Of a DNA stretch of 28,084 nucleotides, positions 20,716-28,084 are shown piece after piece. How positions within the stretch are numbered: position 1 is the stretch's first letter; every line of letters begins with the position of its first letter. Source of the stretch: CAZSTA01 sp964609495 [NCBI: uncultured bacterium] (GTDB taxonomy: Bacteria > CAZSTA01); assembly GCA_964609495.1 (NCBI GenBank), contig CAZSTA010000025.1, positions 1-28,084 on the forward strand. The letters run 5' to 3'. The notes beneath the pieces were generated by a model that was given only the letters and a program-made list of their open reading frames with translations, was not told the DNA's origin and made no database searches. Both the position numbers and the translations under genes were made by a program.

Positions 20716-23700
20716 CTAGCTATTATATTCTAGCAATCTTCCCACTCGCTCTAAATAGCTTTCCCTCACCTCTCTTCCTAACTCGAAGGAGATTTGAGGA
20801 GTTAGATAATAAAGGTAAACCAGTGGTTCTTCTCCTAATATATCCTTCACAGCTCTAGCGTATAATCCCAGTTGCACCGCGTATATTCGGGAATATTCTC
20901 TCACTTGTTCAGCGGTGATATCATCCGTCTTAAAATCGACTATTACCCACTTCCCCTCTCTATTTTTATATAAAATATCTATTATGCCATTTATGATCTT
21001 TCCTCTCCATAGATAATTGAAGGGCAATTCCCTGCGCCTTATCTCAGCCTCGTTTATCTCATGATACATATCGCTCTTCTGAAAATCAATTAACATTGAA
21101 GTAGCTTTCTCAATTATAGATCTTTTATCGTTCTCATCTCTTATTCCCTCTTTAAGGGAATGTTTTTCGATAAAGTCCTCAAATCCTTCCTCCCCTGGAA
21201 ATATCCAATATTCCAGGCTACTATGAACGATAGTCCCTAATTTCATTTTCAGTTCATCTCGATCCTTCTCTTTATCAGACTTAGTTGAGATAGGACTCTT
21301 TATTAGGTTTCTAAGGGAGGTCGGAGAATAAAAGATCCTCGCCGATCGAATAGAAGAAGATGGCGAAAAGGCTGTCAATGATGGGATCACTGCTTGGGGA
21401 AGATCTTGAGATAATTCCGCTGGCTCACCTTCAATAACACATTCCCTATCCCACAAGCTCGATTCATCCGATAGAGGACTTTCCTCTGAAATTACCTCAT
21501 AATGCTTGATATATATTTTTCCCCAGGGGAAGGATATATCTCCCTCTCCATTATGATCAATATTCAGCGCCCCTAAAATCTGGCTCAGCCAATCGTCCTT
21601 ACCTCCTGTCTTCCCGCTTATTATTAGATAATCCCTTGCTCTGGTTAAAGCTACATAGAGAAGGCGGTTGGTCTCAGCTCTATCCATCTCCTCCTCTCTA
21701 GCCTCGGCGATAAGGTAAGCGGTCGTCTTGACCAATCTCCCCTCTTCTCGATCTAACCTCTTAGCCGCTATTCCATAATCGCGGATTGCCAAGATAGGAG
21801 CAAGGGACTTACTCCCCTGCGATATAGCGGTAGGGAGTATTACGATAGGGAACTCCAACCCTTTAGCCTTATGAATGCTCATCAATCTGACGGCATTATC
21901 AACCTCGATCGTCGCTTCTCCTTCCCTATCATCCATCTGAGATAGAGTCTCCACGTAAGTGATAAACTCACTCAGGATAACCTCTTTTGTGCTTTTCGCT
22001 AACTCCAATAGCTTCTCAACATTTCCCCTCCTCCTCGGACCATCGAATAATCCAGTTAAAACTGCCGAATATCCGGTCTCCTCCATCGCCTTTAGCAATA
22101 GCTCGAAGATGCTTACCTTACCAGCCACTCTCGACAAACGTCGCAAAACCTCCTCAGCTAATTTCGCTTTTCCCCTTTCCTCCTCCGATAGTCCGTCTAA
22201 ATTATCTCTAATGGCATCCCAGAAGTGATATCCATTCTTACGCAGGATGTATAAACTCTCATCGCTTAGGGAGAAGAGAGGAGAACGTAATATTCCCGCG
22301 AGGGATAGATCATCATAGGGATTGTTTAACACCCTCAGGAGATTCAAGATATCCTTCACCTCCTGATGCTCGTAGAAGCCCCTTCCCGAAATAGTTACGA
22401 AGGGGATCCCCTCATCCTTTAATGCCTCCTCATAAAGCGGGAAATCGGTTGTTACCTTGAAGAGCATCGCTATATCGTTATATCGGGCCTCTCGCCATCG
22501 GGCATTATCCTCGACTTTGATCCTCTCTATCTCTACAAGCTCCCTAACTCTACGCGCTAAAGCTCTAGCCTCGGCTTTCCTGATCTCCTCAACCTTGCTC
22601 TTATTCCCCTCCTCATCGACTTCGTGGATCAAATGAAGTTCTACACATCTCTCTGGAGTTCTCTTCTGACGATAGGCAGAGAGTGATTGAAACTCCGCCT
22701 CAAAGGGATATGGCTTTCTACCCTCGATCTTGAATATTTGGGCGAAGATATGATTGAAGAAGTCCAACAATCTCTTCTGAGATCTAAAGGAGGTATTTAG
22801 ATTTATCTCGGGTGCTCCTTTCCTCCTCAGCTCTTCTTTTACTTCTTTGAATACTGTAACATCCGCTCCTCGAAACCTGTATATCGATTGTTTATCGTCC
22901 CCTACCACGAAGAGCCGTCCCTGCTCTTCTCCCATTTCGGTGAGAAGATAGACTATATCCTTTTGAAGCTCGTTGACATCTTGAAATTCATCCACCATTA
23001 TCGTCTTTATTTCATCCCTGTAGCGTTTCAATACCTCTGGATATTCTTTCAACATTCTATAAGCCGATATTTGAAGATCAGCGAAGTCCAAATAATTAGC
23101 TTCATCCTTATAAGCTGAGAATCTATCACAAACTTTTCTGTAAAGTCTCTCCCAAAAAGGAAGCAGGTGAGCAACATATTTATCACCTTCATCTATCTCT
23201 CTTGATAATATATCACTTTTATCCTCATATAATTCTCTGATCGTTCTCAAAGCCTCTTTGATTCTACTTAGATTGTCTTTACTTCCCCAGTTCTTAGCAC
23301 TTCCTCCGCTAAGATTCATATTGTTTAAGAACTCGCTCAATGATTTAATGAAGGAGGTTTTATCTTTGTTTAATCCATTCAGAATATCTATTAATGACCG
23401 TCTGACAATCTCCATCCTATCAACAGGGTCTAATGCTCTATTATTCCTTATGAATTCCACACGATCCTGAATGGAAGGATCGTTGAGAAGTTCGGCAAGT
23501 TTCTTATTTTTTAGTTCCTCAAGCTCTTGTTGCCACCTTTGTAAGATCCTGGAGATGCCATCTGGATTATTTAATTGGTAGCAGGAGAATATTTCGTCGA
23601 TCTCGTATCTATTATTCACGAAATAATATAGTATATCCCTCACCCTTTTTACCCCATATTCACGCAAAAGTTTTAATTCCTTATCCTCAAACTTCGCCTC

Positions 23701-24132
23701 GGATAGAACCTCTTCTATAACATCTCCCAATAATATATCCGCATCCACTTCCTCGATTATATCGAAGCGAGGATCTACCCTAGCTTCGGCTGGATTAGCC
23801 CTTAACAAGCTTTCGCAGAAGGAGTGGATAGTGCTTATTCTAGCTCCATCTAAGCGCTCCTGGTAATAACGCCATTTTTTATATTCGTTCTCTTCAGCCT
23901 TCCCATCTTCTTCATTTATCATCTGGCGGATTCTATTCCTCATCTCTCTTGCGGCTTTCTCGGTGAAGGTTATAGCCACTAATTGCCTCATATCCCAATC
24001 CTTAGTCTTCAATAAGTGCATATAGCGATCGACTAGAACCCTGGTCTTTCCAGAGCCAGCACCAGCGGATACAGCTAGGCTGAATCCCTCAGTAGTTATA
24101 GCTTTTTCCTGCTCAGAAGTAAGCTCACCCAT
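20716..24132 (-). CDS. addA: ATP-dependent helicase/nuclease AddA
   Basis: UvrD-type 3'-5' helicase and nuclease subunit of AddAB, which resects double-strand breaks for RecA-mediated repair. At 1138 residues it is slightly short of the roughly 1,230 of Bacillus. Visible are the Q-type start (LTSEQEKAI), Walker A SAGAGSGKT (22-30, K29), the Walker B region DEFQDVNELQ, VVGDDKQSIYRFRG, motif IV-VI features such as SIHKAKGLEFPIV and LLYVALTRA, and a C-terminal nuclease GIIDIL...VIVDFKTD (acids D1052 and D1066, K1068). TTG 24135 is possible; ATG 24132 overlaps the addB stop as TGATG and has GGGAG upstream. It is intact and probably active. Confidence 0.97.
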   Translation of the reverse strand: MGELTSEQEKAITTEGFSLAVSAGAGSGKTRVLVDRYMHLLKTKDWDMRQLVAITFTEKAAREMRNRIRQMINEEDGKAEENEYKKWRYYQERLDGARISTIHSFCESLLRANPAEARVDPRFDIIEEVDADILLGDVIEEVLSEAKFEDKELKLLREYGVKRVRDILYYFVNNRYEIDEIFSCYQLNNPDGISRILQRWQQELEELKNKKLAELLNDPSIQDRVEFIRNNRALDPVDRMEIVRRSLIDILNGLNKDKTSFIKSLSEFLNNMNLSGGSAKNWGSKDNLSRIKEALRTIRELYEDKSDILSREIDEGDKYVAHLLPFWERLYRKVCDRFSAYKDEANYLDFADLQISAYRMLKEYPEVLKRYRDEIKTIMVDEFQDVNELQKDIVYLLTEMGEEQGRLFVVGDDKQSIYRFRGADVTVFKEVKEELRRKGAPEINLNTSFRSQKRLLDFFNHIFAQIFKIEGRKPYPFEAEFQSLSAYRQKRTPERCVELHLIHEVDEEGNKSKVEEIRKAEARALARRVRELVEIERIKVEDNARWREARYNDIAMLFKVTTDFPLYEEALKDEGIPFVTISGRGFYEHQEVKDILNLLRVLNNPYDDLSLAGILRSPLFSLSDESLYILRKNGYHFWDAIRDNLDGLSEEERGKAKLAEEVLRRLSRVAGKVSIFELLLKAMEETGYSAVLTGLFDGPRRRGNVEKLLELAKSTKEVILSEFITYVETLSQMDDREGEATIEVDNAVRLMSIHKAKGLEFPIVILPTAISQGSKSLAPILAIRDYGIAAKRLDREEGRLVKTTAYLIAEAREEEMDRAETNRLLYVALTRARDYLIISGKTGGKDDWLSQILGALNIDHNGEGDISFPWGKIYIKHYEVISEESPLSDESSLWDRECVIEGEPAELSQDLPQAVIPSLTAFSPSSSIRSARIFYSPTSLRNLIKSPISTKSDKEKDRDELKMKLGTIVHSSLEYWIFPGEEGFEDFIEKHSLKEGIRDENDKRSIIEKATSMLIDFQKSDMYHEINEAEIRRRELPFNYLWRGKIINGIIDILYKNREGKWVIVDFKTDDITAEQVREYSRIYAVQLGLYARAVKDILGEEPLVYLYYLTPQISFELGREVRESYLERVGRLLEYNS

Positions 24133-27100
24133 CAATCTTCTCCCTCTTCTGCTTTCTCCGAAGTATAGCGATTCTTACGACAAATGGAGAGGAACTCGCA
24201 ATATATAGGACATTTCTCATTGGGACGGATCGGAAATCTTCCCTCCCTTACCCCCTCGATGTAATTATATATATGTTCCTCAGCTTTTTTCAATAGATCA
24301 CTCCTTTTAGAATCTCTCTTTAATCGTCCACTCCTCGATCGATCCTTGAGATGAAGGAAGTAAGCCTGCTCGACCTTGACTTCTGGGCAGATCGCTTTCT
24401 CAACTGCCCAGATATATATGGGCAATTGGAAGTTCCTACCCTTCTCGATCTCTTTAGTTGTGATATGAGTAGCTCCAGTCTTATAGTCGATAACTCTGCA
24501 ACTGTTTCCATCAGCACTTAGATCGATACGATCTATATAACCTCTTATCAGCACCTTTCCTCTTTCTCCCCTAAGCTCTAAGCAAGGCTTACCCTCAAAC
24601 CCAAATGATTCCTCCAACATATAGGGGATATATTCTTCCTTATCTTTATCGTTGCTCTCAGCTTCCCTCTCCAGAAATCTCTCCAATCTAAGGAGGAGTT
24701 CTTCCCTTTCCTGAAACCACAGAGGAGTCGCTGGGAAGCCATATCTTCGAGGCGCCTCATCTAATACGGCATTTGCCACCTCGCCTAGAATCTCCTTGAC
24801 CTGAGATAGATTATCGCTCCCGATCCTTATTCCCTCCTCTATGAAGCAGAGATAAGTCTCCTTTAAGATCTGATGGTTTAGAGAGCCGATCTGAAGAACA
24901 TCGATCCCTTCTTCTGGTTCCTCTAGCGATTCTAATCCGAGCAACCTATGAGCGAAGAATCTAAAGGGACAAGAGCCATATCGATTCAAAGAAGAGACGC
25001 TCCAATGGTATCCCTCTCCGAAACGCCTTTTTAATTCCTCCTTTAACTTCTCCTCCTCAAATATTCCCTCATAGATGTTGTTCATCCTCCTCGACTCTCT
25101 CACAATCTCGATCTTCCTTCCCCGAATAACAGTTCGCCAAGGAGGGTAGAAGAGCAATCCATTATAGAAAGGCCATATCCCCTCTCTATTATCACTCATC
25201 CCCTCTGCCACAGATACGCTCAATTCATTCGGAGAGCCAGAATCATCGGGAATAGGAACACTGCCCAACCTATAGTGATTCCTATGATTTATCTCCAAAT
25301 GCTTCTCTACCTCCTCAAGATAAGGGGAAGGAGGGAGATCATTCCCTTCCTCATCCAGATAGAAGCGAGAGAGATATAGTCGCTTACGCCCTCTGGTTAT
25401 GGCTTCATAGAAGATAGAATTTTCGACAGATGCCAGTTTCATCTCCAGATTCAAACCTTCCTCGATCAGTTCCTCTCGCTCCTTATCGCTATAGATAACA
25501 TCCTCTTGCAAAGTCTTGGGGAACTCCCCTTCAGCTAGTCCCAATAGAAAGACATAAGAATAGGGAAGACCTCTAGCTTGATATACATCTTGGATGATAA
25601 CTTTTCCCTCTCTTAATTCATTCACCTGATACTCAGAGGAGCTTATATTAGCTTTTAACTCATCTAAAAACTCCTGATATGATACTTGCCTGGGGTCGAT
25701 CAGTTCGGAAGCCCTCACCATACTATCTATAATAGACTTGAAAGCCTCAAAGGCCGCTAAGTCGCGTTTATATAATCTGCTCTCCTCGATATCGAGGGAT
25801 TGAGGGAGGGATGATCTTCTATTCCCAAGAGATAATTGCTCCCTGACCTTCAAGCTATACTCCCCTAATATCTGCATTATGAAGGAATTGAACTCCGCAT
25901 AACTATCGCTTTCACGGGAATCAGGAGTTACAAAATCGAAGAATCTTTCCAAGATACCTTTAAGTCGTGCCACTTCCTCAATATAATCCGCTTTGCCTTC
26001 TTCCTCATCATCTTCCTTCCCAAGAGATGATCCCGCCTCAGCCAGCTCCTCCAATATCCTAAGCCAATTCTCCCTCCCCTTGATTATGCCCTGCTCTCGA
26101 GAGATTTTGTCCAGAAGGTAAATATCATTTTCTCCAAATCCGAAATCGCTCAAGTCGAAATAGGGAGAATGAAGTATCTCCAATATCCATCGCCGGGGAA
26201 ACTCCTCTTCGGATAAAGATAGAAGTAGAAGAAGCTTCTTTATCAGAGGGTTATCATTTAAAAGCTTCCTCTTGGATATGTATATAGGTAGCTTATATTC
26301 CAAAGCTATATTCTCCAGAAGATCAACATAGCCCTCTAACTCCCTACTTATTATAGCTATTTCCTCAGGAGGTATTCCTTCCAACAGAAGCTTTTTCATC
26401 TCTCGAAGTGCCTCCTTCACCTCTCGATACCGATTGGGGGCTTCCAATATATATACGCTATCTCCAGCTTTACACTTATCATCTCTATCGCTGAGTTCAA
26501 ACAATCTAGCCTCCAAGTGAGCTAAAGCTGGATGTTGATTATTGGAACGAGAGGAGAGAGGAACAACTTGGGGAGGAGATAATTCTAATTCGCTTATAAT
26601 ATCTTTATAAGTGCGATTAAAACGACTATGAGCCAGACGATCCCCATCATAAGTGAGGGTTATCATAGTATCTTTGGCTCGTTCACTTAAGAGCTTGAGT
26701 AGATATAATTGATTAGGATTAAACTGATCGAAGCCATCGACCGCTAACAAAGTTAGATCGGAATATATATCCTCTCTCTCCTCCAATGATTGAATCGCTA
26801 ACCACCCTTTACCCTCCCGATCCACCAATCCTTTTTCGATCAGGAATTGCTGATATAACTCATAGATCGAAGCTAGCTCCCTATCCTTCTCTCTCCTTCT
26901 AAGGGCAACCTCCTTGAACCTCTCCGGAAAAACTCGACCTTGCTTTAACTCTAAGATAAAGCTGGAGAGAGCTCCGATAAAGCCAGGTTTATGAGCAATG
27001 CTACCATAATATTTGAGTTTATCATCCCTCTTCAATCTGCTCAATATAGTGTGCAAGAGCCTATATCTAGAGGCATTCTCTAAGCTTTGCTGGATGATAC

Positions 27101-27335
27101 CGGCTTTCTCAAGAATGTCTTCGTAAACTGCATCGAATAATCGCAATTCTAAACCTATAATTCCTGTTAAATTATCACTAAGTAAACGTTTAAGAAAGGA
27201 TTGTCTCTGGAGATGAGAGGGGAGGATAACTAATATTCGAGCTAAGGGATCTTGGGAAGCTCTTCGCTTTATCTCACTTATTATCAGAGATGTCTTTCCA
27301 GAAGCAGCAGGAGCAATATAAAGAATCTGGGACAA
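24132..27335 (-). CDS. addB: ATP-dependent helicase/nuclease AddB
   Basis: Partner subunit of AddA; supplies the second nuclease and the recombination-hotspot-recognising inactive helicase. From TTG 27335 it has 1,067 residues. It begins MSQILYIAPAASGKTS, so the Walker A (APAASGKT) is near the N-terminus as in Bacillus AddB. A C-terminal nuclease is visible in GYIDRID and VIDYKTG. The predicted iron-sulfur site uses the cysteine of YGSCPFRFFA with C-PIY-C-EFLSI-C near the end. The usual B. subtilis spacing of the last three cysteines is C-x2-C-x5-C; here it is C-x3-C-x5-C. The longer start at 27392 lacks a ribosome-binding site and lies in the promoter; GGAGG with 6-nt spacing supports TTG. 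Confidence 0.94.
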   Translation of the reverse strand: MSQILYIAPAASGKTSLIISEIKRRASQDPLARILVILPSHLQRQSFLKRLLSDNLTGIIGLELRLFDAVYEDILEKAGIIQQSLENASRYRLLHTILSRLKRDDKLKYYGSIAHKPGFIGALSSFILELKQGRVFPERFKEVALRRREKDRELASIYELYQQFLIEKGLVDREGKGWLAIQSLEEREDIYSDLTLLAVDGFDQFNPNQLYLLKLLSERAKDTMITLTYDGDRLAHSRFNRTYKDIISELELSPPQVVPLSSRSNNQHPALAHLEARLFELSDRDDKCKAGDSVYILEAPNRYREVKEALREMKKLLLEGIPPEEIAIISRELEGYVDLLENIALEYKLPIYISKRKLLNDNPLIKKLLLLLSLSEEEFPRRWILEILHSPYFDLSDFGFGENDIYLLDKISREQGIIKGRENWLRILEELAEAGSSLGKEDDEEEGKADYIEEVARLKGILERFFDFVTPDSRESDSYAEFNSFIMQILGEYSLKVREQLSLGNRRSSLPQSLDIEESRLYKRDLAAFEAFKSIIDSMVRASELIDPRQVSYQEFLDELKANISSSEYQVNELREGKVIIQDVYQARGLPYSYVFLLGLAEGEFPKTLQEDVIYSDKEREELIEEGLNLEMKLASVENSIFYEAITRGRKRLYLSRFYLDEEGNDLPPSPYLEEVEKHLEINHRNHYRLGSVPIPDDSGSPNELSVSVAEGMSDNREGIWPFYNGLLFYPPWRTVIRGRKIEIVRESRRMNNIYEGIFEEEKLKEELKRRFGEGYHWSVSSLNRYGSCPFRFFAHRLLGLESLEEPEEGIDVLQIGSLNHQILKETYLCFIEEGIRIGSDNLSQVKEILGEVANAVLDEAPRRYGFPATPLWFQEREELLLRLERFLEREAESNDKDKEEYIPYMLEESFGFEGKPCLELRGERGKVLIRGYIDRIDLSADGNSCRVIDYKTGATHITTKEIEKGRNFQLPIYIWAVEKAICPEVKVEQAYFLHLKDRSRSGRLKRDSKRSDLLKKAEEHIYNYIEGVREGRFPIRPNEKCPIYCEFLSICRKNRYTSEKAEEGED

Positions 27336-27371
27336 ATTAAACCTCCTTTCTCCCCCAAACCAGGGATTTAA

Positions 27372-27400
27372 AATGTAATGCCCCTTAAACATTTGGTCAA
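27372..27400 (-). promoter_or_regulatory. Promoter of addB-addA
   Basis: Minus-strand TTGACC (27395-27400), a 17-nt spacer and TACATT (27372-27377). The longer addB start codon at 27392 would lie in this spacer, supporting the start at TTG 27335. I see no LexA box here. Confidence 0.6.
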
Positions 27401-27491
27401 GTTAATAGAATTAGTTCTAATCTGACTTATAGACTTTAAGTTCTTTCATAGAACACATTTCCCTTACCAACCAAATTGGAAAGAGGCATTA

Positions 27492-27510
27492 CCCTCGGCA
27501 TAGCCGTGGG
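27492..27510 (-). other. GC-rich hairpin downstream of the repeat gene
   Basis: CCC-T-CGGC (27492-27499), ATA loop (27500-27502), GCCG-T-GGG (27503-27510): 7 pairs with one T-T mismatch. On the minus strand it is followed by TAATGCCTCTTT, not a true T-run. It may terminate the repeat-gene transcript. A similar-looking hairpin is common at IS200/IS605 ends, but no transposase is present. Confidence 0.4.
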
Positions 27511-27554
27511 ATATTAAGTTAACAGTCAATTCGGATATTCAAATACCCACCCTT

Positions 27555-27659
27555 CCCTACCTAAATCGGGAGGAGGAATAACAGATATAACTTCTGTTTT
27601 GATAGCTTACACATCGGGAGCAGGAGGGACGGTAGCTTTGATCTCCTCCTTCGCTTTTC
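27555..27659 (-). pseudogene. Decayed copy of the repeat unit past the stop
   Basis: Reading the minus strand after the stop at 27660-27662, the sequence matches the repeat: AAGGAGGAGATCAAAGC, then CCTCCTGCTCCCGATGT, then a truncated match ending near CCCGATTTAG. In the repeat frame it carries a TAA (27607-27609) and indels. It looks like the lost C-terminal end of the repeat protein. No function is expected. Confidence 0.7.
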
Positions 27660-28084
27660 CTACTCAGGAACTTTAGGGATGATAGCTTTGATCTCCTCCT
27701 TTGCCTTCTCTATCTCAGTCGTCACCACTCCCATCAACTCCTCCTTGAAAGCCTCCAGATCAGGAGCAGGAGGGACAGCAGATAGAACTTCTGTCTTGAT
27801 AGCTTCTACATCAGGAGCAGGAGGAACGGTAGCTTTGACCTCCTCCTTTGCCTTCTCTATCTCACTTGTTACCTCTCCCATCAACTCCTCCTTGAAAGCC
27901 TCCAGATCAGGAGCAGAGATAGCAGATAGAACTTCTGTCTTGATAGCTTCTACATCGGGAGCAGGAGGAACGGTAGCTTTGATCTCCTCCTTTGCCTTCT
28001 CTATCTCACTCGTCACCTCTCCCATCAATTCCTCCTTGAAAGCCTCCAGATCAGGAGCAGAGACAGCAGATAGAACTTCTGTCT
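27660..28084 (-). CDS. Coiled-coil tandem-repeat protein (5' partial)
   Basis: The frame is open to the right edge, so its true start lies beyond the window; the ATG near 28025 is internal to a repeat. At least two full units of 48 and 49 residues are visible, built from MGEVTSEIEKAKEEIKATVP, then PAPDVEAIKTEVLSA, then PAPDLEAFKEEL. Each unit joins a charged amphipathic helix of Glu/Lys/Ala to a Pro-Ala-Pro hinge, which suggests a rod-like coiled coil. The last unit is shorter and ends IPKVPE. No catalytic motif, signal peptide or membrane segment can be seen in this part. The role is unknown. Confidence 0.75.
   Translation of the reverse strand, partial: TEVLSAVSAPDLEAFKEELMGEVTSEIEKAKEEIKATVPPAPDVEAIKTEVLSAISAPDLEAFKEELMGEVTSEIEKAKEEVKATVPPAPDVEAIKTEVLSAVPPAPDLEAFKEELMGVVTTEIEKAKEEIKAIIPKVPE
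27681..28084. repeat. Tandem DNA repeat of 144-147 bp
   Basis: Near-identical units begin at 27681, 27828 and 27972 (period 147 then 144 bp), aligned on GRTAGCTTTGAYC. The next partial unit runs off the right edge. The near-identity at DNA level, including third codon positions, suggests recent expansion or gene conversion. Confidence 0.85.

Larger units (their letters stand above)
27336..27659. other. Non-coding region between addB and the repeat gene
   Basis: 324 nt holding the addB promoter (27372-27400), an inverted repeat GTTCT-N5-AGAAC (27440-27454), a hairpin (27492-27510) and a decayed repeat fragment (27555-27659). I see no intact coding frame. Confidence 0.6.

Noticed and set aside
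27440-27454. GTTCT-N5-AGAAC dyad upstream of addB as a possible LexA site
   Set aside because: Half-sites are in the reverse order to CGAAC-N4-GTTCG and the spacing is wrong, so it is not an SOS box.
27492-27510. Hairpin ends of an IS200/IS605-type element
   Set aside because: Only one GC-rich hairpin with a mismatch is seen; no TnpA, TnpB or IscB coding sequence and no matching second end is present.
27681-28084. CRISPR array
   Set aside because: The 144-147-bp periodic units have no spacers between short repeats and are in-frame coding repeats.

Overview
The window is bacterial. It carries Shine-Dalgarno-led genes in tight, overlapping operons, sigma-70-type promoters with TATAAT boxes, rho-independent terminators, bacterial tRNA genes, a TPP riboswitch and a Gram-positive-style LexA box (CGAAC-N4-GTTCG). 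Gene content (enolase-superfamily and Gfo/Idh/MocA sugar-acid catabolism, a BadF-type activase with a DUF2229 partner, a DUF1844 protein, AddAB with a predicted iron-sulfur cluster) suggests an uncultured, probably anaerobic or microaerophilic organotroph. I cannot name a phylum from the sequence alone. Base composition is moderately AT-rich, except for one GC-rich SDR gene near 19.0-19.9 kb that looks acquired.

Layout. (1) 65-7332, minus strand: a catabolic cluster read from right to left. It encodes an extracellular sugar-binding protein, an MFS transporter, a TMEM175-like channel, a nitrilase-family amidohydrolase, an enolase-superfamily enzyme and two Gfo/Idh/MocA oxidoreductases. ATGA overlaps link nitrilase to enolase-family gene and link the two oxidoreductases. 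(2) 7473-8933, plus: promoter, TPP riboswitch with a terminator, ThiT and thiamine pyrophosphokinase. (3) 9100-9784, plus: lexA with its own SOS box. (4) 9867-10644: divergent DUF1844 and small membrane-protein genes. (5) 10647-13742, minus: HD-GYP protein, AroE and an unusual multidomain HARE-HTH / beta-barrel / PD-(D/E)XK-like protein. (6) 13822-16761, minus: promoter, 30-codon ORF, DUF2229 protein, BadF-type ATPase and a one-chain nucleotidyltransferase-HEPN protein. (7) 16770-17133, minus: promoter, tRNA-Phe, tRNA-Thr and a strong terminator. (8) 17195-18914, minus: LMW-phosphatase/ArsC-like protein and FAD oxidoreductase. (9) 19031-20022: the GC-rich SDR with its own promoter. (10) 20100-27400, minus: a small membrane protein and addB-addA. 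(11) 27660 to the right edge: a coiled-coil repeat protein of 48-49-residue units, with a decayed repeat copy beyond its stop.

The most unusual elements are the HARE-HTH/pseudo-nuclease protein, the 30-codon ORF overlapping the dehydratase-activation operon, the MNT-HEPN fusion at the end of that operon, the repeat gene cut short by a non-triplet deletion, and a tRNA-Phe gene lacking T55. Eight promoters were read by eye; all have 17-nt spacers. Several starts were moved on ribosome-binding-site evidence (AddB, AddA, DUF2229 protein, MNT-HEPN protein, small membrane protein).
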